Assembly: GCF_013114835.1 (NCBI RefSeq)
Contig: NZ_JAAVLW010000015.1
Location: 1 to 58,301, forward strand
Direction of reading: 5' to 3'
Length of the DNA stretch: 58,301 nt
From: Bradyrhizobium archetypum
Lineage (GTDB): Bacteria > Pseudomonadota > Alphaproteobacteria > Rhizobiales > Xanthobacteraceae
Shown here: piece after piece, positions 16,105 to 24,756 of the stretch
How the letters are laid out: every line of letters starts with the position of its first letter
Numbering within the stretch: position 1 is the first letter of the stretch
Notes under the pieces: model-generated
What the model saw: the letters and a program-made list of their open reading frames with translations, nothing else
Databases searched by the model: none
Told to the model about the DNA's origin: nothing
Program-made: the position numbers and the translations under genes

Positions 16105-17453
16105 GGCTTTTCTCGCTGCTGAGGATCGGCCGGCGCGTTGCGCGGCCCGGGCGATGTCTGAAGAAATACGGCCTGCGTGCGTCGGGCGTCGGCGATGGTC
16201 TTCTTGAGATCGGTCCATGTCGGTTGCTCGCTGAACCGCGCCCGCAAATAGTTCAGCAAGGCCGAAGCTTGTTCATCGTTCATGCTGGCGGCAAAGCCCG
16301 GCATGATCGGGCTGCGCTCGCCTTCCACCGCGTCCACGCCCGACAGCACGATATTGGCTAGATTGCGTGGATCGGGACTTGAGATCGCGGTGCTGAGGCT
16401 GAGATTGACACCGCTATAGGGAAGCGGCCTGCGGCCCTCGTGGCATGACGCGCAGGCCGCAGCGTAGATCGACGCGCCAGCGGAATTGGTCTGCGCCGCC
16501 CTCCCGGCTCGCGCCAGGGCGGCCTCGTTCGGCTCCGCGCGGGCAGATGCCGGTTTGTCGGACACGCCGGCCATATAGACCGCGATAGCCCGGACGTCGC
16601 TTGCCGGCACCGAGGACAGATTGCTGACCACTTTGGCCATCGGTCCGCGCGCAGTGCCGTGATCGGGATGCCAGCCCTCGCGCAAATAGGCGAACAATGC
16701 GTCGGCGGTCCAGGGCACGGGTGAGCGGGACTGCTCGTTGATGGCGTAGGCGTGCCAGTCGTCGACATCGCCTCCGGAAAACTGCGCGCTGACGCGCTCC
16801 GCGCCGAGCGCATTTCGCGGCGTATGGCAGGCGCCGCAATGCGCGAGCCCTTCGACCAGATACGCGCCGCGGTTCCATTCGGCACTCTGCTTGGGATCAG
16901 GCCGATGAGTATCGTGGCGAAGGAAAAGCAATTTCCATCCCGCGATGGCGAGCCGCTGATTGAACGGAAAAGAGAGCTGGTTTTCGGGTGGCGCTGCGCG
17001 AACCGGCTGCCGCGTCATCAGGAAGGCATAGAGCGCCCGGTCGTCCTCATCGCTGACATTGGTGAAGTGGTCGTATGGGAATGTCGGATAAAGGTGCTGG
17101 CCTTCACGGTTGACGCCGGACCGCATCGCGCGGCGGAATGCCGCTTCCGACCACCGGCCGATCCCGGTGTCCGGGTCCGGGGTGATGTTGGTGGAAAAGA
17201 TTGTGCCGAACGGGGTCGATACCGGGAGGCCGCCGGCAAAATTCTTGCCCCCGCGCAAGGTGTGACAATCGCTGCAATTGCCGATCGCCGCCAGGTCGCG
17301 GCCGCGCTTGACGAGAGCGGTATCGAAGGCTTGCGGTCCGGGAGGATCGATTGTCGCGATTGCCGGGCGCCATGCAATTGCAAAGGCTGTCGCCGCAGTG
17401 GCGATCAGCACGACGGCAGCGATGCCCGCGATGATCCGCGCCGATGCCCGCAT
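16101..17453 (-). CDS. Triheme membrane-anchored cytochrome c subunit
   Basis: Cytochrome c of 450 residues with three heme-binding CxxCH motifs: CSDCH (60-64), CGACH (206-210) and CASCH (334-338). A hydrophobic N-terminal segment (about residues 7-28) is either a signal peptide or an anchor. The layout resembles the triheme cytochrome subunits of periplasmic alcohol and aldehyde dehydrogenases. As first gene of the operon with the 2Fe-2S and Moco subunits, it is the likely electron exit to the quinone pool or a terminal oxidase. Distal axial ligands are probably Met, with PGF- and PMAK-type segments visible, but I did not assign them individually. The C-terminal 40 residues are Pro/Arg-rich and unstructured. 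Confidence 0.87.
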   Translation of the reverse strand: MRASARIIAGIAAVVLIATAATAFAIAWRPAIATIDPPGPQAFDTALVKRGRDLAAIGNCSDCHTLRGGKNFAGGLPVSTPFGTIFSTNITPDPDTGIGRWSEAAFRRAMRSGVNREGQHLYPTFPYDHFTNVSDEDDRALYAFLMTRQPVRAAPPENQLSFPFNQRLAIAGWKLLFLRHDTHRPDPKQSAEWNRGAYLVEGLAHCGACHTPRNALGAERVSAQFSGGDVDDWHAYAINEQSRSPVPWTADALFAYLREGWHPDHGTARGPMAKVVSNLSSVPASDVRAIAVYMAGVSDKPASARAEPNEAALARAGRAAQTNSAGASIYAAACASCHEGRRPLPYSGVNLSLSTAISSPDPRNLANIVLSGVDAVEGERSPIMPGFAASMNDEQASALLNYLRARFSEQPTWTDLKKTIADARRTQAVFLQTSPGPRNAPADPQQREKP

Positions 17454-17701
17454 GCTCTCGCCTCGGTTTTTTGTTGCTTGGGTTGCCTTCTAACACGAAT
17501 CCATCTGCATCGTCCGCCCCGGGCGCGCCGATCACCGGCTGTTGACTCCCTTTGCTGCTTGCTAAAAGAGCCCGCGGGAACATCAAAATCAGGCATGGAC
17601 TTGCCACGATGTTTTTGGCCTATTGGAATCTCCTCAATTTCGTGGGTTGCCTGCCCCAAACGGCTGGCGCCGCATGCCCATAACCGGACGATCTCACCTC
17701 T

Positions 17702-19564
17702 ATGCATGCTCCCGCAGCCAAGCGCCCTGAATTCGGCAATGCCCCCGACGCGCTGTCGGTGCTCAATTCCGTGTTCGGCCTGCCGGCGTTCCGCGGCGCG
17801 CAGGAGGAAATCATCCGGCATGTCACTGATGGCGGCAATTGCCTCGTGCTGATGCCGACCGGCGGCGGCAAGTCGCTGTGCTATCAACTGCCGTCCTTGT
17901 TGCGCGAAGGCTGCGGCATCGTAGTGTCGCCGCTGATCGCGCTGATGCGCGACCAGGTCGCGGGGTTGCTCGAAGCCGGCGTCAATGCTGCGGTGCTGAA
18001 CTCGACGCTGTCGTTTGACGAAGCTTCGGAAGTCGAGCGGCGGCTGCTCGCCGGCGATCTCGACCTGCTCTACGTCGCGCCGGAACGCTTGCTTACCGCT
18101 CGCTGCCTCAGCCTGCTCAGCCAGTGCAATATCGCGCTGTTTGCGATCGACGAGGCGCATTGCGTGTCGCAATGGGGGCACGATTTCCGTCCCGAATATA
18201 TCGGCCTGTCCGTAATCGCGGAACGCTTTCGGAACGTGCCCCGCATCGCGCTGACGGCGACCGCCGACGAGATGACGCGCAAGGAGATCGTGACCCGGCT
18301 CGGGCTATCAGGCGCGCCGAGCTTCATCTCGAGCTTCGACCGCCCGAACATCCGCTACGAAATCGTCGAGAAGCAGAACGCGCCGGCGCAACTCAAGGCC
18401 TTCATCAGCGAACGCCACGCCGGAGACGCCGGCATCGTCTACTGCCTGTCGCGCGCCAAGGTCGAGGACATCGCTGAAGCCCTGACCAGCGCCGGCATCC
18501 CGGCCCTACCCTATCACGCCGGTCTCGACGCCAGCGTTCGTGCCCGCAACCAGGATCGTTTCATCAACGAGGACGGCGTCGTGATCGTCGCCACGATCGC
18601 GTTCGGCATGGGCATCGACAAGCCGGACGTGCGCTTCGTCGCGCATCTCGATCTGCCGAAGAGCATCGAAGCCTATTATCAGGAAACCGGCCGCGCCGGG
18701 CGCGACGGCAAGCCATCCAGCGCCTGGATGGCCTATGGCCTGACCGACATCGTGCAGCAGCGCCGCATGATCGACGAATCGATCGGCTCCGAGGCGTTCA
18801 AGCGCGTATCGATCGGCAAGCTCGACGCGCTGGTGGCGCTCGCGGAAACCGCGGGCTGCCGGCGCAGCCGCCTGCTCGGCTATTTCGGCGAGGAAGTCGC
18901 TGGCAACAATTGCGGCAATTGCGACAACTGCCTGTCGCCGCCGCAACTCCGCGACGGCAAGGTCGCCGCGCAAAAACTGTTGTCCTGCGCCTACCGCACC
19001 GGGCAACGGTTTGGCGCCATGCACCTGATCGACGTGCTAGTCGGCCGGCTGACCGAGAAGGTCACGCAGTTCGGCCACGAAAAGCTGTCGGTGTTCGGGG
19101 TCGGCCGTGACCTCAACGAGAAGCAGTGGCGCGCCGTAATCCGGCAATTGGTCGCGATGGGCCATCTCAAAGCCGACAGCGAAGCCTTCGGCGCACTGAA
19201 ACTGACGGAGAGTGCGCGCGGCGTCCTGAAGGGCGAGACCGAAGTGATGCTGCGCGAGGCCCCGGCCGGAATACGCATTCGCGCCAGCCGGACCAAATCA
19301 AGGCGCGGCGATCTGGCGCCGCGCGCAGAGGCGAAGCCTGCCGACGCCGCGCTGCAGGCGGCGCTGCGCGCATGGCGCTCGGAAATCGCGCGCCAGCGAG
19401 GCGTGCCGGCCTATGTCGTGCTGCACGATTCCACCCTCGACGGCATCGCCGCCGTGCGGCCTTCGACGCTGGACGAGCTCCGCAATGTCCCCGGCATCGG
19501 CGACAAGAAGCTCGAACATTACGGCGACGAGCTGCTCGCGCTGGTGCGGAAGGCCGGGGCGTAA
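17702..19564 (+). CDS. recQ: ATP-dependent DNA helicase RecQ
   Basis: RecQ helicase of 620 residues, a 3'-5' helicase of recombination and fork repair. The SF2 motifs are in order: Walker A PTGGGKSLCYQLP with Lys57, DEAH at 150-153 followed by CVSQWGHDFRPEY (the RecQ aromatic loop), TATA, and ETGRAGRDG (motif VI). The RQC zinc site is seen as CRRSRLL, then NNCGNCDNC. An HRDC domain occupies the last 80 residues (AWRSEIARQRGVPAYVVLHD onwards), so the protein has the full helicase-RQC-HRDC layout. ATG 17702 has no strong Shine-Dalgarno sequence. It ends 13 bp from the convergent acdS gene. Confidence 0.95.
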   Translation: MHAPAAKRPEFGNAPDALSVLNSVFGLPAFRGAQEEIIRHVTDGGNCLVLMPTGGGKSLCYQLPSLLREGCGIVVSPLIALMRDQVAGLLEAGVNAAVLNSTLSFDEASEVERRLLAGDLDLLYVAPERLLTARCLSLLSQCNIALFAIDEAHCVSQWGHDFRPEYIGLSVIAERFRNVPRIALTATADEMTRKEIVTRLGLSGAPSFISSFDRPNIRYEIVEKQNAPAQLKAFISERHAGDAGIVYCLSRAKVEDIAEALTSAGIPALPYHAGLDASVRARNQDRFINEDGVVIVATIAFGMGIDKPDVRFVAHLDLPKSIEAYYQETGRAGRDGKPSSAWMAYGLTDIVQQRRMIDESIGSEAFKRVSIGKLDALVALAETAGCRRSRLLGYFGEEVAGNNCGNCDNCLSPPQLRDGKVAAQKLLSCAYRTGQRFGAMHLIDVLVGRLTEKVTQFGHEKLSVFGVGRDLNEKQWRAVIRQLVAMGHLKADSEAFGALKLTESARGVLKGETEVMLREAPAGIRIRASRTKSRRGDLAPRAEAKPADAALQAALRAWRSEIARQRGVPAYVVLHDSTLDGIAAVRPSTLDELRNVPGIGDKKLEHYGDELLALVRKAGA

Positions 19565-19577
19565 AGGCGACTCAGCC

Positions 19578-20591
19578 TTATCCATTACGGAACGTGTAGG
19601 CGTAGCCGTTGATTGCCGGCGCGCCGCCGAGATGGGCGTAGAGCACCTTCGATCCCGCCGGGAAATAGCCCTTGTTCACGAGGTCGATCATGCCCTGCAT
19701 GGATTTGCCCTCATAGACCGGATCGGTGATCATGCCTTCGAGGCGCGCACACAGCCGGATCGCCTCCTTGGTTGCTTCCGAAGGAACACCGTAGGCGGGA
19801 TAGGCATAATCCTCGATCAGCACGACATCGTCCTCGACAATCTCGCGGCCGAGTTCGACGAGCGCGGCGGTGTTGCGGGCGATGTCGAGTACCTGGGCCT
19901 TGGTCTGATCAGGCGTGAACGACGCATCGATACCGATCACCTTGCGCTCGCGGCCGTCCTTGGCAAATCCGACCAGCATGCCGGCATGGGTCGAGCCGGT
20001 GACGGTGCAAACCACGATGTAATCGAACGCGAAGCCAAGTTCTTTCTCCTGCGCCCTGACCTCTTCGGCGAACCCGACATAGCCGAGCCCACCATATTTA
20101 TGCACGGAAGCGCCGGCCGGAATCGCATAGGGCTTGCCGCCCTTGGCCTTCACATCCGCGATCGCTTCCTCCCAGCTCTGGCGAATGCCGATGTCGAAAC
20201 CTTCATCCACCAACCGCACATCCGCACCCATGACGCGGCTCAGCAGGATATTGCCGACGCGGTCATAGATTGCGTCCTCATGCGGCACCCAGCTTTCCTG
20301 CACCAGGCGGCACTTCATGCCGATCTTGGCGGCTACGGCCGCAACCATGCGCGTGTGGTTGGACTGCACGCCGCCGATCGAAACCAGCGTGTCCGCGTTG
20401 GAAGCAATCGCATCGGGAACGATGTATTCGAGCTTGCGCAACTTGTTGCCGCCGAAGGCAAGGCCCGAATTGCAGTCCTCCCGCTTGGCATAGAGTTCGA
20501 CCTTGCCGCCGAGATGCTGCGACAGCCGTTCCAGCTTTTCGATATGGGTGGGCCCGAAGGTGAGCGGATAGCGCTCGAACTTTTCCAGCAT
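19578..20591 (-). CDS. acdS: 1-aminocyclopropane-1-carboxylate (ACC) deaminase
   Basis: PLP-dependent cytoplasmic enzyme of 337 residues that splits ACC, the plant ethylene precursor, to 2-oxobutyrate and ammonia. The PLP lysine is Lys50 in AFGGNKLRK. The residues used to tell true ACC deaminases from D-cysteine desulfhydrases are present: Glu294 (PVYEGKS) and Leu321 (YAHLGGAP), equivalent to Glu295 and Leu322 of the Pseudomonas enzyme. Start: ATG 20591 gives MLEKFERYPL, the usual N-terminus, with GGGG six bases upstream; ATG 20597 leaves no room for that site. It is divergent from an Lrp-type gene that matches the classic acdR position, with an inverted repeat between them. Confidence 0.95.
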   Translation of the reverse strand: MLEKFERYPLTFGPTHIEKLERLSQHLGGKVELYAKREDCNSGLAFGGNKLRKLEYIVPDAIASNADTLVSIGGVQSNHTRMVAAVAAKIGMKCRLVQESWVPHEDAIYDRVGNILLSRVMGADVRLVDEGFDIGIRQSWEEAIADVKAKGGKPYAIPAGASVHKYGGLGYVGFAEEVRAQEKELGFAFDYIVVCTVTGSTHAGMLVGFAKDGRERKVIGIDASFTPDQTKAQVLDIARNTAALVELGREIVEDDVVLIEDYAYPAYGVPSEATKEAIRLCARLEGMITDPVYEGKSMQGMIDLVNKGYFPAGSKVLYAHLGGAPAINGYAYTFRNG

Positions 20592-20689
20592 CGTCATCCC
20601 CGCTGATGTCTGATCTTTGGAGCAAGGCCCTAGCACCCTGATTTGGAAAGGTGCTCTCTAATTTCGTTGTATTGATTGACGATTTACCT

Positions 20690-20726
20690 AATAGTGACCA
20701 GATTGCTTGCCATTCGTTTCACTATT
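20690..20726. promoter_or_regulatory. Candidate operator in the acdS / lrp divergent region
   Basis: Perfect 8-bp inverted repeat, AATAGTGA at 20690-20697 and TCACTATT at 20719-20726, centre-to-centre spacing 29 bp. It lies in the 160-bp gap between divergent acdS and the Lrp-family gene, closer to the latter. The local sequence is AT-richer than its surroundings, as expected of promoters. The likely ligand is the adjacent Lrp-type regulator; binding is an inference. Confidence 0.45.
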
Positions 20727-20751
20727 TCGGGGAAACAAGAAAGATTCTTCC

Positions 20752-21216
20752 ATGGCCGGCAGGCTTGACCGGATCGACCTTAAGATATTGCGTTTGCTGC
20801 AAAATAGCGGCCGGCTGACCAATGCCGAACTGGCCGAGATGGCCGGCGTCAGTGCCGCAACCTGTCATCGCCGCACCCAGCGCCTGTTTGACGACGGCTA
20901 TATCGCCCAGGTCAGGGCGATGGTGGCACCGCGCAAGGTCGGCAAGGGGGCGCTGGTGATGGTCGGCGTCGTGCTCGACCGCTCCACACCGGAAAGCTTC
21001 GCTGCCTTCGAGCGGGCAATCGCGCAACTCAAGTTCGTGCTGGACTGCCATCTGGTGGCGGGCGATTTCGACTATTTCCTCAAGATCCGGGTCGGCGACA
21101 TGGAGGATTTCAACCGCATCCATGGCGAGCAGTTGATCGCGCTGCCCGGCGTTCGCCAAACCCGAACCTTCTTCGTCATGAAGGAGGTGGTCGACAACGC
21201 GCCGCTCGATTTCTGA
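20752..21216 (+). CDS. acdR: Lrp/AsnC-family regulator, AcdR-like
   Basis: Transcription regulator of 154 residues. The N-terminal winged helix-turn-helix (about residues 3-60) reads LDRIDLKILRLLQNSGRL then NAELAEMAGVSAATCHRRTQ, and the C-terminal RAM/ligand domain (about 70-150) contains the family GDFDYFLKIRV strand. Lrp-like AcdR is the known regulator of acdS, responding to ACC and oxygen status, and is transcribed away from it exactly as here. ATG 20752 starts at MAGRLDRID; upstream in-frame ATG 20707 would overlap the promoter. The symbol is assigned by position and family, so it is less certain than the family itself. Confidence 0.85.
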   Translation: MAGRLDRIDLKILRLLQNSGRLTNAELAEMAGVSAATCHRRTQRLFDDGYIAQVRAMVAPRKVGKGALVMVGVVLDRSTPESFAAFERAIAQLKFVLDCHLVAGDFDYFLKIRVGDMEDFNRIHGEQLIALPGVRQTRTFFVMKEVVDNAPLDF

Positions 21217-21315
21217 TGGCGTTCGGCAGCGCAAACGGGAAGTCTTGTCCTGCTGCTATTGCCGGAACCTTGCGAGACACTGGCAACACAGCGCTTGATG
21301 TCCTATCAACCTGAT

Positions 21316-21891
21316 ATGACCATGAGATTTTTCCGGCTGGCTTTCGCCCTTGCCGTTATGTTCATTGCGATGCCGGCGCGCGCCTCGGACGAGCTTCACC
21401 GGCAAGACCCCGATACCATCATCTTCGCGATGATGTCGGGCAAGTGCAGCACGCTCAAGGTGGCGGGGCGGGACTTTGCTTGCCGGGCCGTGGCCTTCTT
21501 CCAGACCGAGGAAGGCAGGGCGAACTTCACGGTCGCGCTCGACGATCCCAATGACGACAGCCACATCATCACATTTTCCGGCGACAACGGGCGGCGGCCG
21601 GACGCCAATCTGTACGAGCTGCCGATCGACCGGATGCTGCTGAAGTCCAAGCACAGGCCGAAGGCCGACGGTCTGCCTGTGCCGTCAGTCGAAGCGACCG
21701 CCGGCCTCTGCAAGCAGATCGGAAATTTCGTGACGCTGGAGCTTTCCAGCATCTCCTGCACCGCCGTCGACAGCAACGGCAAGAAATACGAACTGCAGTA
21801 CCAGTCCGACGGCACGCCAATGGCAGTGCGCCGCATCAAGCGGATGCGCGTTGGCAGCCCTGCGGTATCGCCATTCGACGACCTGAAATGA
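21316..21891 (+). CDS. Secreted protein of unknown function
   Basis: Hypothetical protein of 191 residues, counting from ATG 21316. It starts with a signal peptide ending near MPARA-SDE. The mature part has four cysteines in two pairs (KCSTLK and FACRAV; LCKQIG and ISCTAV), which suggests two disulfides in the periplasm. A Gly/Asp-rich strand region (ALDDPNDDSHIITFSGDNG) lies in the middle. No family is recognised. It follows the acdR-like gene by 99 bp on the same strand but has its own hydrophobic start region and no clear ribosome-binding site, so operon membership is uncertain. Confidence 0.65.
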   Translation: MTMRFFRLAFALAVMFIAMPARASDELHRQDPDTIIFAMMSGKCSTLKVAGRDFACRAVAFFQTEEGRANFTVALDDPNDDSHIITFSGDNGRRPDANLYELPIDRMLLKSKHRPKADGLPVPSVEATAGLCKQIGNFVTLELSSISCTAVDSNGKKYELQYQSDGTPMAVRRIKRMRVGSPAVSPFDDLK

Positions 21892-22013
21892 AAAGCCAGC
21901 GGAGGTCAACCGACGGCGGCCAGTGTCGATCGCGGGCCGCTCGCGATTGCGCGGACAAGTTCAGGCTGGTTTGAAGTTCCCCCTAAGGGGTAGCGCGTGC
22001 TTTCACGCGGGTT

Positions 22014-22283
22014 TTACCGCGAGCCGCTTCGCGCGCGTCCACTCCTCGTTGGCAGGATCGAGCTTGCGATTTCAAACGCAACCGCCCATCGCGGTTTTTC
22101 CTCTTCGGCGCCGGGCACGTTGATCTGAACACCGCCGCCGTCGCTGACGGTATAGGAAGCGGCCAGCACGGCGGCTTCAAGGGCGGCACCCCGCGAATCG
22201 TAGACGCCGCCGATCTTGATGTTGTCGGCAAACACCGACCAGCCCAACGGTGCCTTCACGACTTCGAATACTGATCGCTCCAT
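22014..22283 (-). CDS. Small conserved-looking protein of unknown function
   Basis: Protein of 89 residues starting at ATG 22283 with a good AGGAGA site 7 bases upstream. The first 65 residues look globular, with alternating strands and a helix (VFEVVKAPLGWSVFADN, then a GAALEAAVLAASYTV helix), resembling small DUF2188-like proteins. The last 20 residues are basic and probably disordered. It lies 18 bp after another small gene on the same strand, suggesting a two-gene unit. No function can be assigned. Confidence 0.6.
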   Translation of the reverse strand: MERSVFEVVKAPLGWSVFADNIKIGGVYDSRGAALEAAVLAASYTVSDGGGVQINVPGAEEEKPRWAVAFEIASSILPTRSGRARSGSR

Positions 22284-22301
22284 TGGGTCTCCTGTATCGC
22301 T

Positions 22302-22496
22302 TCACCTGTACCGTTTGCGTCCCTCACCGACGCGGCGAATCCTGACCGCGGGGGCGTGGCGCGGGGACACTGGCTTGCCGGGGGCCTTCGCCTGCCAGTC
22401 GAAAGCCCGCAAGCCCGTCAACGAATGCACCACCGGTGCAGGCGCGACTTCCTTCCGCACGGCGTCAACGATTCGATCGAACTCAGCTTCGCTCAT
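22302..22496 (-). CDS. Small basic protein of unknown function
   Basis: Protein of 64 residues, chosen from ATG 22496 because GGAG lies 6 bases upstream. The frame stays open farther upstream but without protein-like sequence. The N-terminal half is an amphipathic helix (MSEAEFDRIVDAVRKEV), and the C-terminal half is rich in Lys, Arg and Pro. It precedes the 89-residue protein at 22014-22283 by 18 bp. It could be a cytoplasmic small regulatory or nucleic-acid-associated protein; that is only a guess from composition. Confidence 0.5.
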   Translation of the reverse strand: MSEAEFDRIVDAVRKEVAPAPVVHSLTGLRAFDWQAKAPGKPVSPRHAPAVRIRRVGEGRKRYR

Positions 22497-22745
22497 CGCA
22501 CGCTCCATGGCTCCCGGCATTCTGCCGCCAGGACGATAAGAGGGACCGCGCTGAGCACAGTTCGCCATGCAAGTTTGTTGTTTGAAGGCTCGCCCGCGGT
22601 CGCTTCGATGGCAAAAAGGGGTCGAAATCGGGATGCCAGACCCCGGCCATGCGAAACCGGTGGGGTGCGATGACGTCAGTTCGCCACCCCTTGGCCGAAC
22701 TTGCCCCACGCGTGCTAGATTCGGCCGCGAATCAGGAGGGTTTGC

Positions 22746-23054
22746 ATGCCGGTAGACAGTGACAGCGCCATTGCGTGGCACCGCGCCCAGCTCAAGAAAC
22801 TTCGCGAGACGTTGAAGAGCATCGAGACCGCCAGGTTCACAGTGGGCGAGCCGGCTCATTCGAGCAGGACCGGCAAGACCGAGAAGACGATTGCCGAGCT
22901 CGAGCAGAAAATCCGGCAGTCGCAACACATCATCGCCGCCTATGAGCGGCAGACCCGGCGGCCGCTTGCGACAGACCAGCGAAGCCTCGCCAGCGTGAGC
23001 TGGAGTAGCTGGACTGCCCAGGCGGCGCATGGCCGCGGCGGCAGTTCGCGGTAA
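22746..23054 (+). CDS. Small coiled-coil protein of unknown function
   Basis: Protein of 102 residues with a very good ribosome-binding site, AGGAGGG, ending 6 bases before ATG 22746. Residues 8-70 are strongly helical and charged (HRAQLKKLRETLKSIETARF, later KTIAELEQKIRQSQHIIAAY), typical of a short coiled coil, while the last 30 residues are polar and Ser-rich. No family is recognised. The strong initiation signal and clean heptad-like pattern support a real gene. Confidence 0.65.
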   Translation: MPVDSDSAIAWHRAQLKKLRETLKSIETARFTVGEPAHSSRTGKTEKTIAELEQKIRQSQHIIAAYERQTRRPLATDQRSLASVSWSSWTAQAAHGRGGSSR

Positions 23055-23210
23055 AGCATCACCGCGCTGAACCCGGCGGGCTATCCCGGCAGGTCTCGCA
23101 CCCAGGATGTAACCCAGTGAATCGTCTTAGGCGCGTAGCGGATACGAGCCACCAAGCGTTCGGGTGCGAGCTCCAGTGACCGACAGGCAAACGGCAGCGC
23201 GGCCCCGTCC

Positions 23211-24468
23211 CTAGTTCTTTGCGGTCTCTCGTTCTTTGGGTTTGGCCTTGCAGGAGATCAAGAACGTAAACGCCCGCGCATTGCGCGCGATCTCCGCCGT
23301 CTTCAATTCAGCCTTGGCGTCGGAAATCTGATACGGCACCACGCTGTTATCGAGGAAATCCCGCAAAGCGCCGGTCTGATGGCGAAATTGATGTTCTCGG
23401 GAATGTTGCCGGTTGCCCGCACGAACTTGATGGCATTCAGTTTCGCCGCGACCACGCCCACCACATCGCCGCGTGCGGCCAACAGCGGCCCGCCGCTGTT
23501 GCCAGGCTGAACGGCCGCGCTGATCTGCAGGAACCGCGTGTCGTTCAGGGGGCCGCTGAGCGAGCTTACAATCCGGTTGTCACAGTGAAATCGGACGTCA
23601 GCAGTCCGTGAAAGGGATAGCCGATCGCCACCACGCTGTCGCCGGATTGGATCGCCTTGTCCCTGATCCTGGCAACCTCCTTGAATGTGCCGGTCGCTTG
23701 CAGCAGCGCCAGATCGTTGGTCTCGTCGCTCGACACAAGGCGCAATTTGGCGGGCGCCTCGCCGGTCAGATTACCCTGGATATCGCCGACGCAGCCCTGC
23801 ACGACATGCGCGTTGGTCACGAGATGTCCATTTGTGCTTACCAGAAAGCCGGTGCCGGTCTGATCTAACAGCCTGTCGGGCTTGGCCGGCGCAGAGTCTG
23901 GCGCCGCCGCTGCGGCGACCGGCTTGGCGACGGGCAGGACCGAAAAATCGCCGGCGCCCGCCAGCCCCGCTTGCTTGATCTTGGCGACGCAGTTCACCAG
24001 CACCGGCAATAGCTGCCCCGTCTGGTCGAGATTGAACTGGAAGAGTTGTCCCTGGGTATAGGCGGTCATGGTCTTCGCCCGCCGGAACTGGCTGATTAGC
24101 GAGGAGTTGCTCGGCATCGGCACGCGAACCAGCTTGTCGCCGATCGGGACGCCGTGGACGTTGAACGGCTGCTGGCCGTCGAATGTCAGGGTCAGCGGAA
24201 AAGCCTCTCCGGTCCTCAGCCTCCATTGTTCGTGCATGAAGCCAAGGCTCCATCTGCCACCACCGTCGATCATCACGACAAAATAGATGCCGCTGGCGTA
24301 TTGGGCGCCTGCCGCGCAATGCGAGAAAGATCCGGTCTGATCGTCGGTGTAGGCCCCGCCCTTCCAGTTGCCGACACTGATCGAGCCATAGGGCCCGCGT
24401 GCCACCGCATTCGAATTGGCAAAAAGCGCACACAACAGAACTGCGAGCGCGGCAGCACGGCATTTCAT
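23211..24468 (-). pseudogene. Trypsin-like (S1C) serine protease broken by two frameshifts
   Basis: The first 300 codons (24468 down to 23566) encode a signal peptide ending near NAVARG, a unique domain of about 170 residues, and the start of a trypsin-like protease with His in TNAHVV and Asp in NDLALL. That frame stops at 23566. Translation resumes in a second frame with IVSSLSGPLNDTRFLQISAA and the catalytic GNSGGPLL, and then, after NINFAI, in a third frame with TGALRDFLDNSVVPYQISDA to a TAG at 23211. Each junction is explained by loss of one base, near 23571 and near 23377. The unbroken form would be about 419 residues. The frame-1 product lacks the catalytic Ser. Either a true pseudogene or two assembly errors. 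Confidence 0.8.
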
Positions 24469-24756
24469 GAGTATTCCCCCACATTCCCAAGGCGAGCATA
24501 TTAAGCTTTACAACCGAAGTCCATGGACCGGCCCGGCCCGCCAGCTCATGCAACTGCCGGAACGATCGCCTCGATGCCGACGGGAGCGACCAAACGCCCC
24601 GGCCCCGCCCCTTGTCCGGCCGATCATTTTAATGGATCAGGCTTGGCATCTTGCATACGGTAGGGCTCCGCTGCCCTGTCCGGGTTACCACGGAGGGCAA
24701 AAACAATCGCGCCGCTGACAGCGGACGCCAATCTGCAATAGCCGGAGGAAAATGCC

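Noticed and set aside
24469..24756. Possible gene between the broken protease and the first Bug receptor
   Set aside because: Frames here are short, overlap each other and have no ribosome-binding site or protein-like sequence; I see nothing in this gap beyond the receptor's promoter region.
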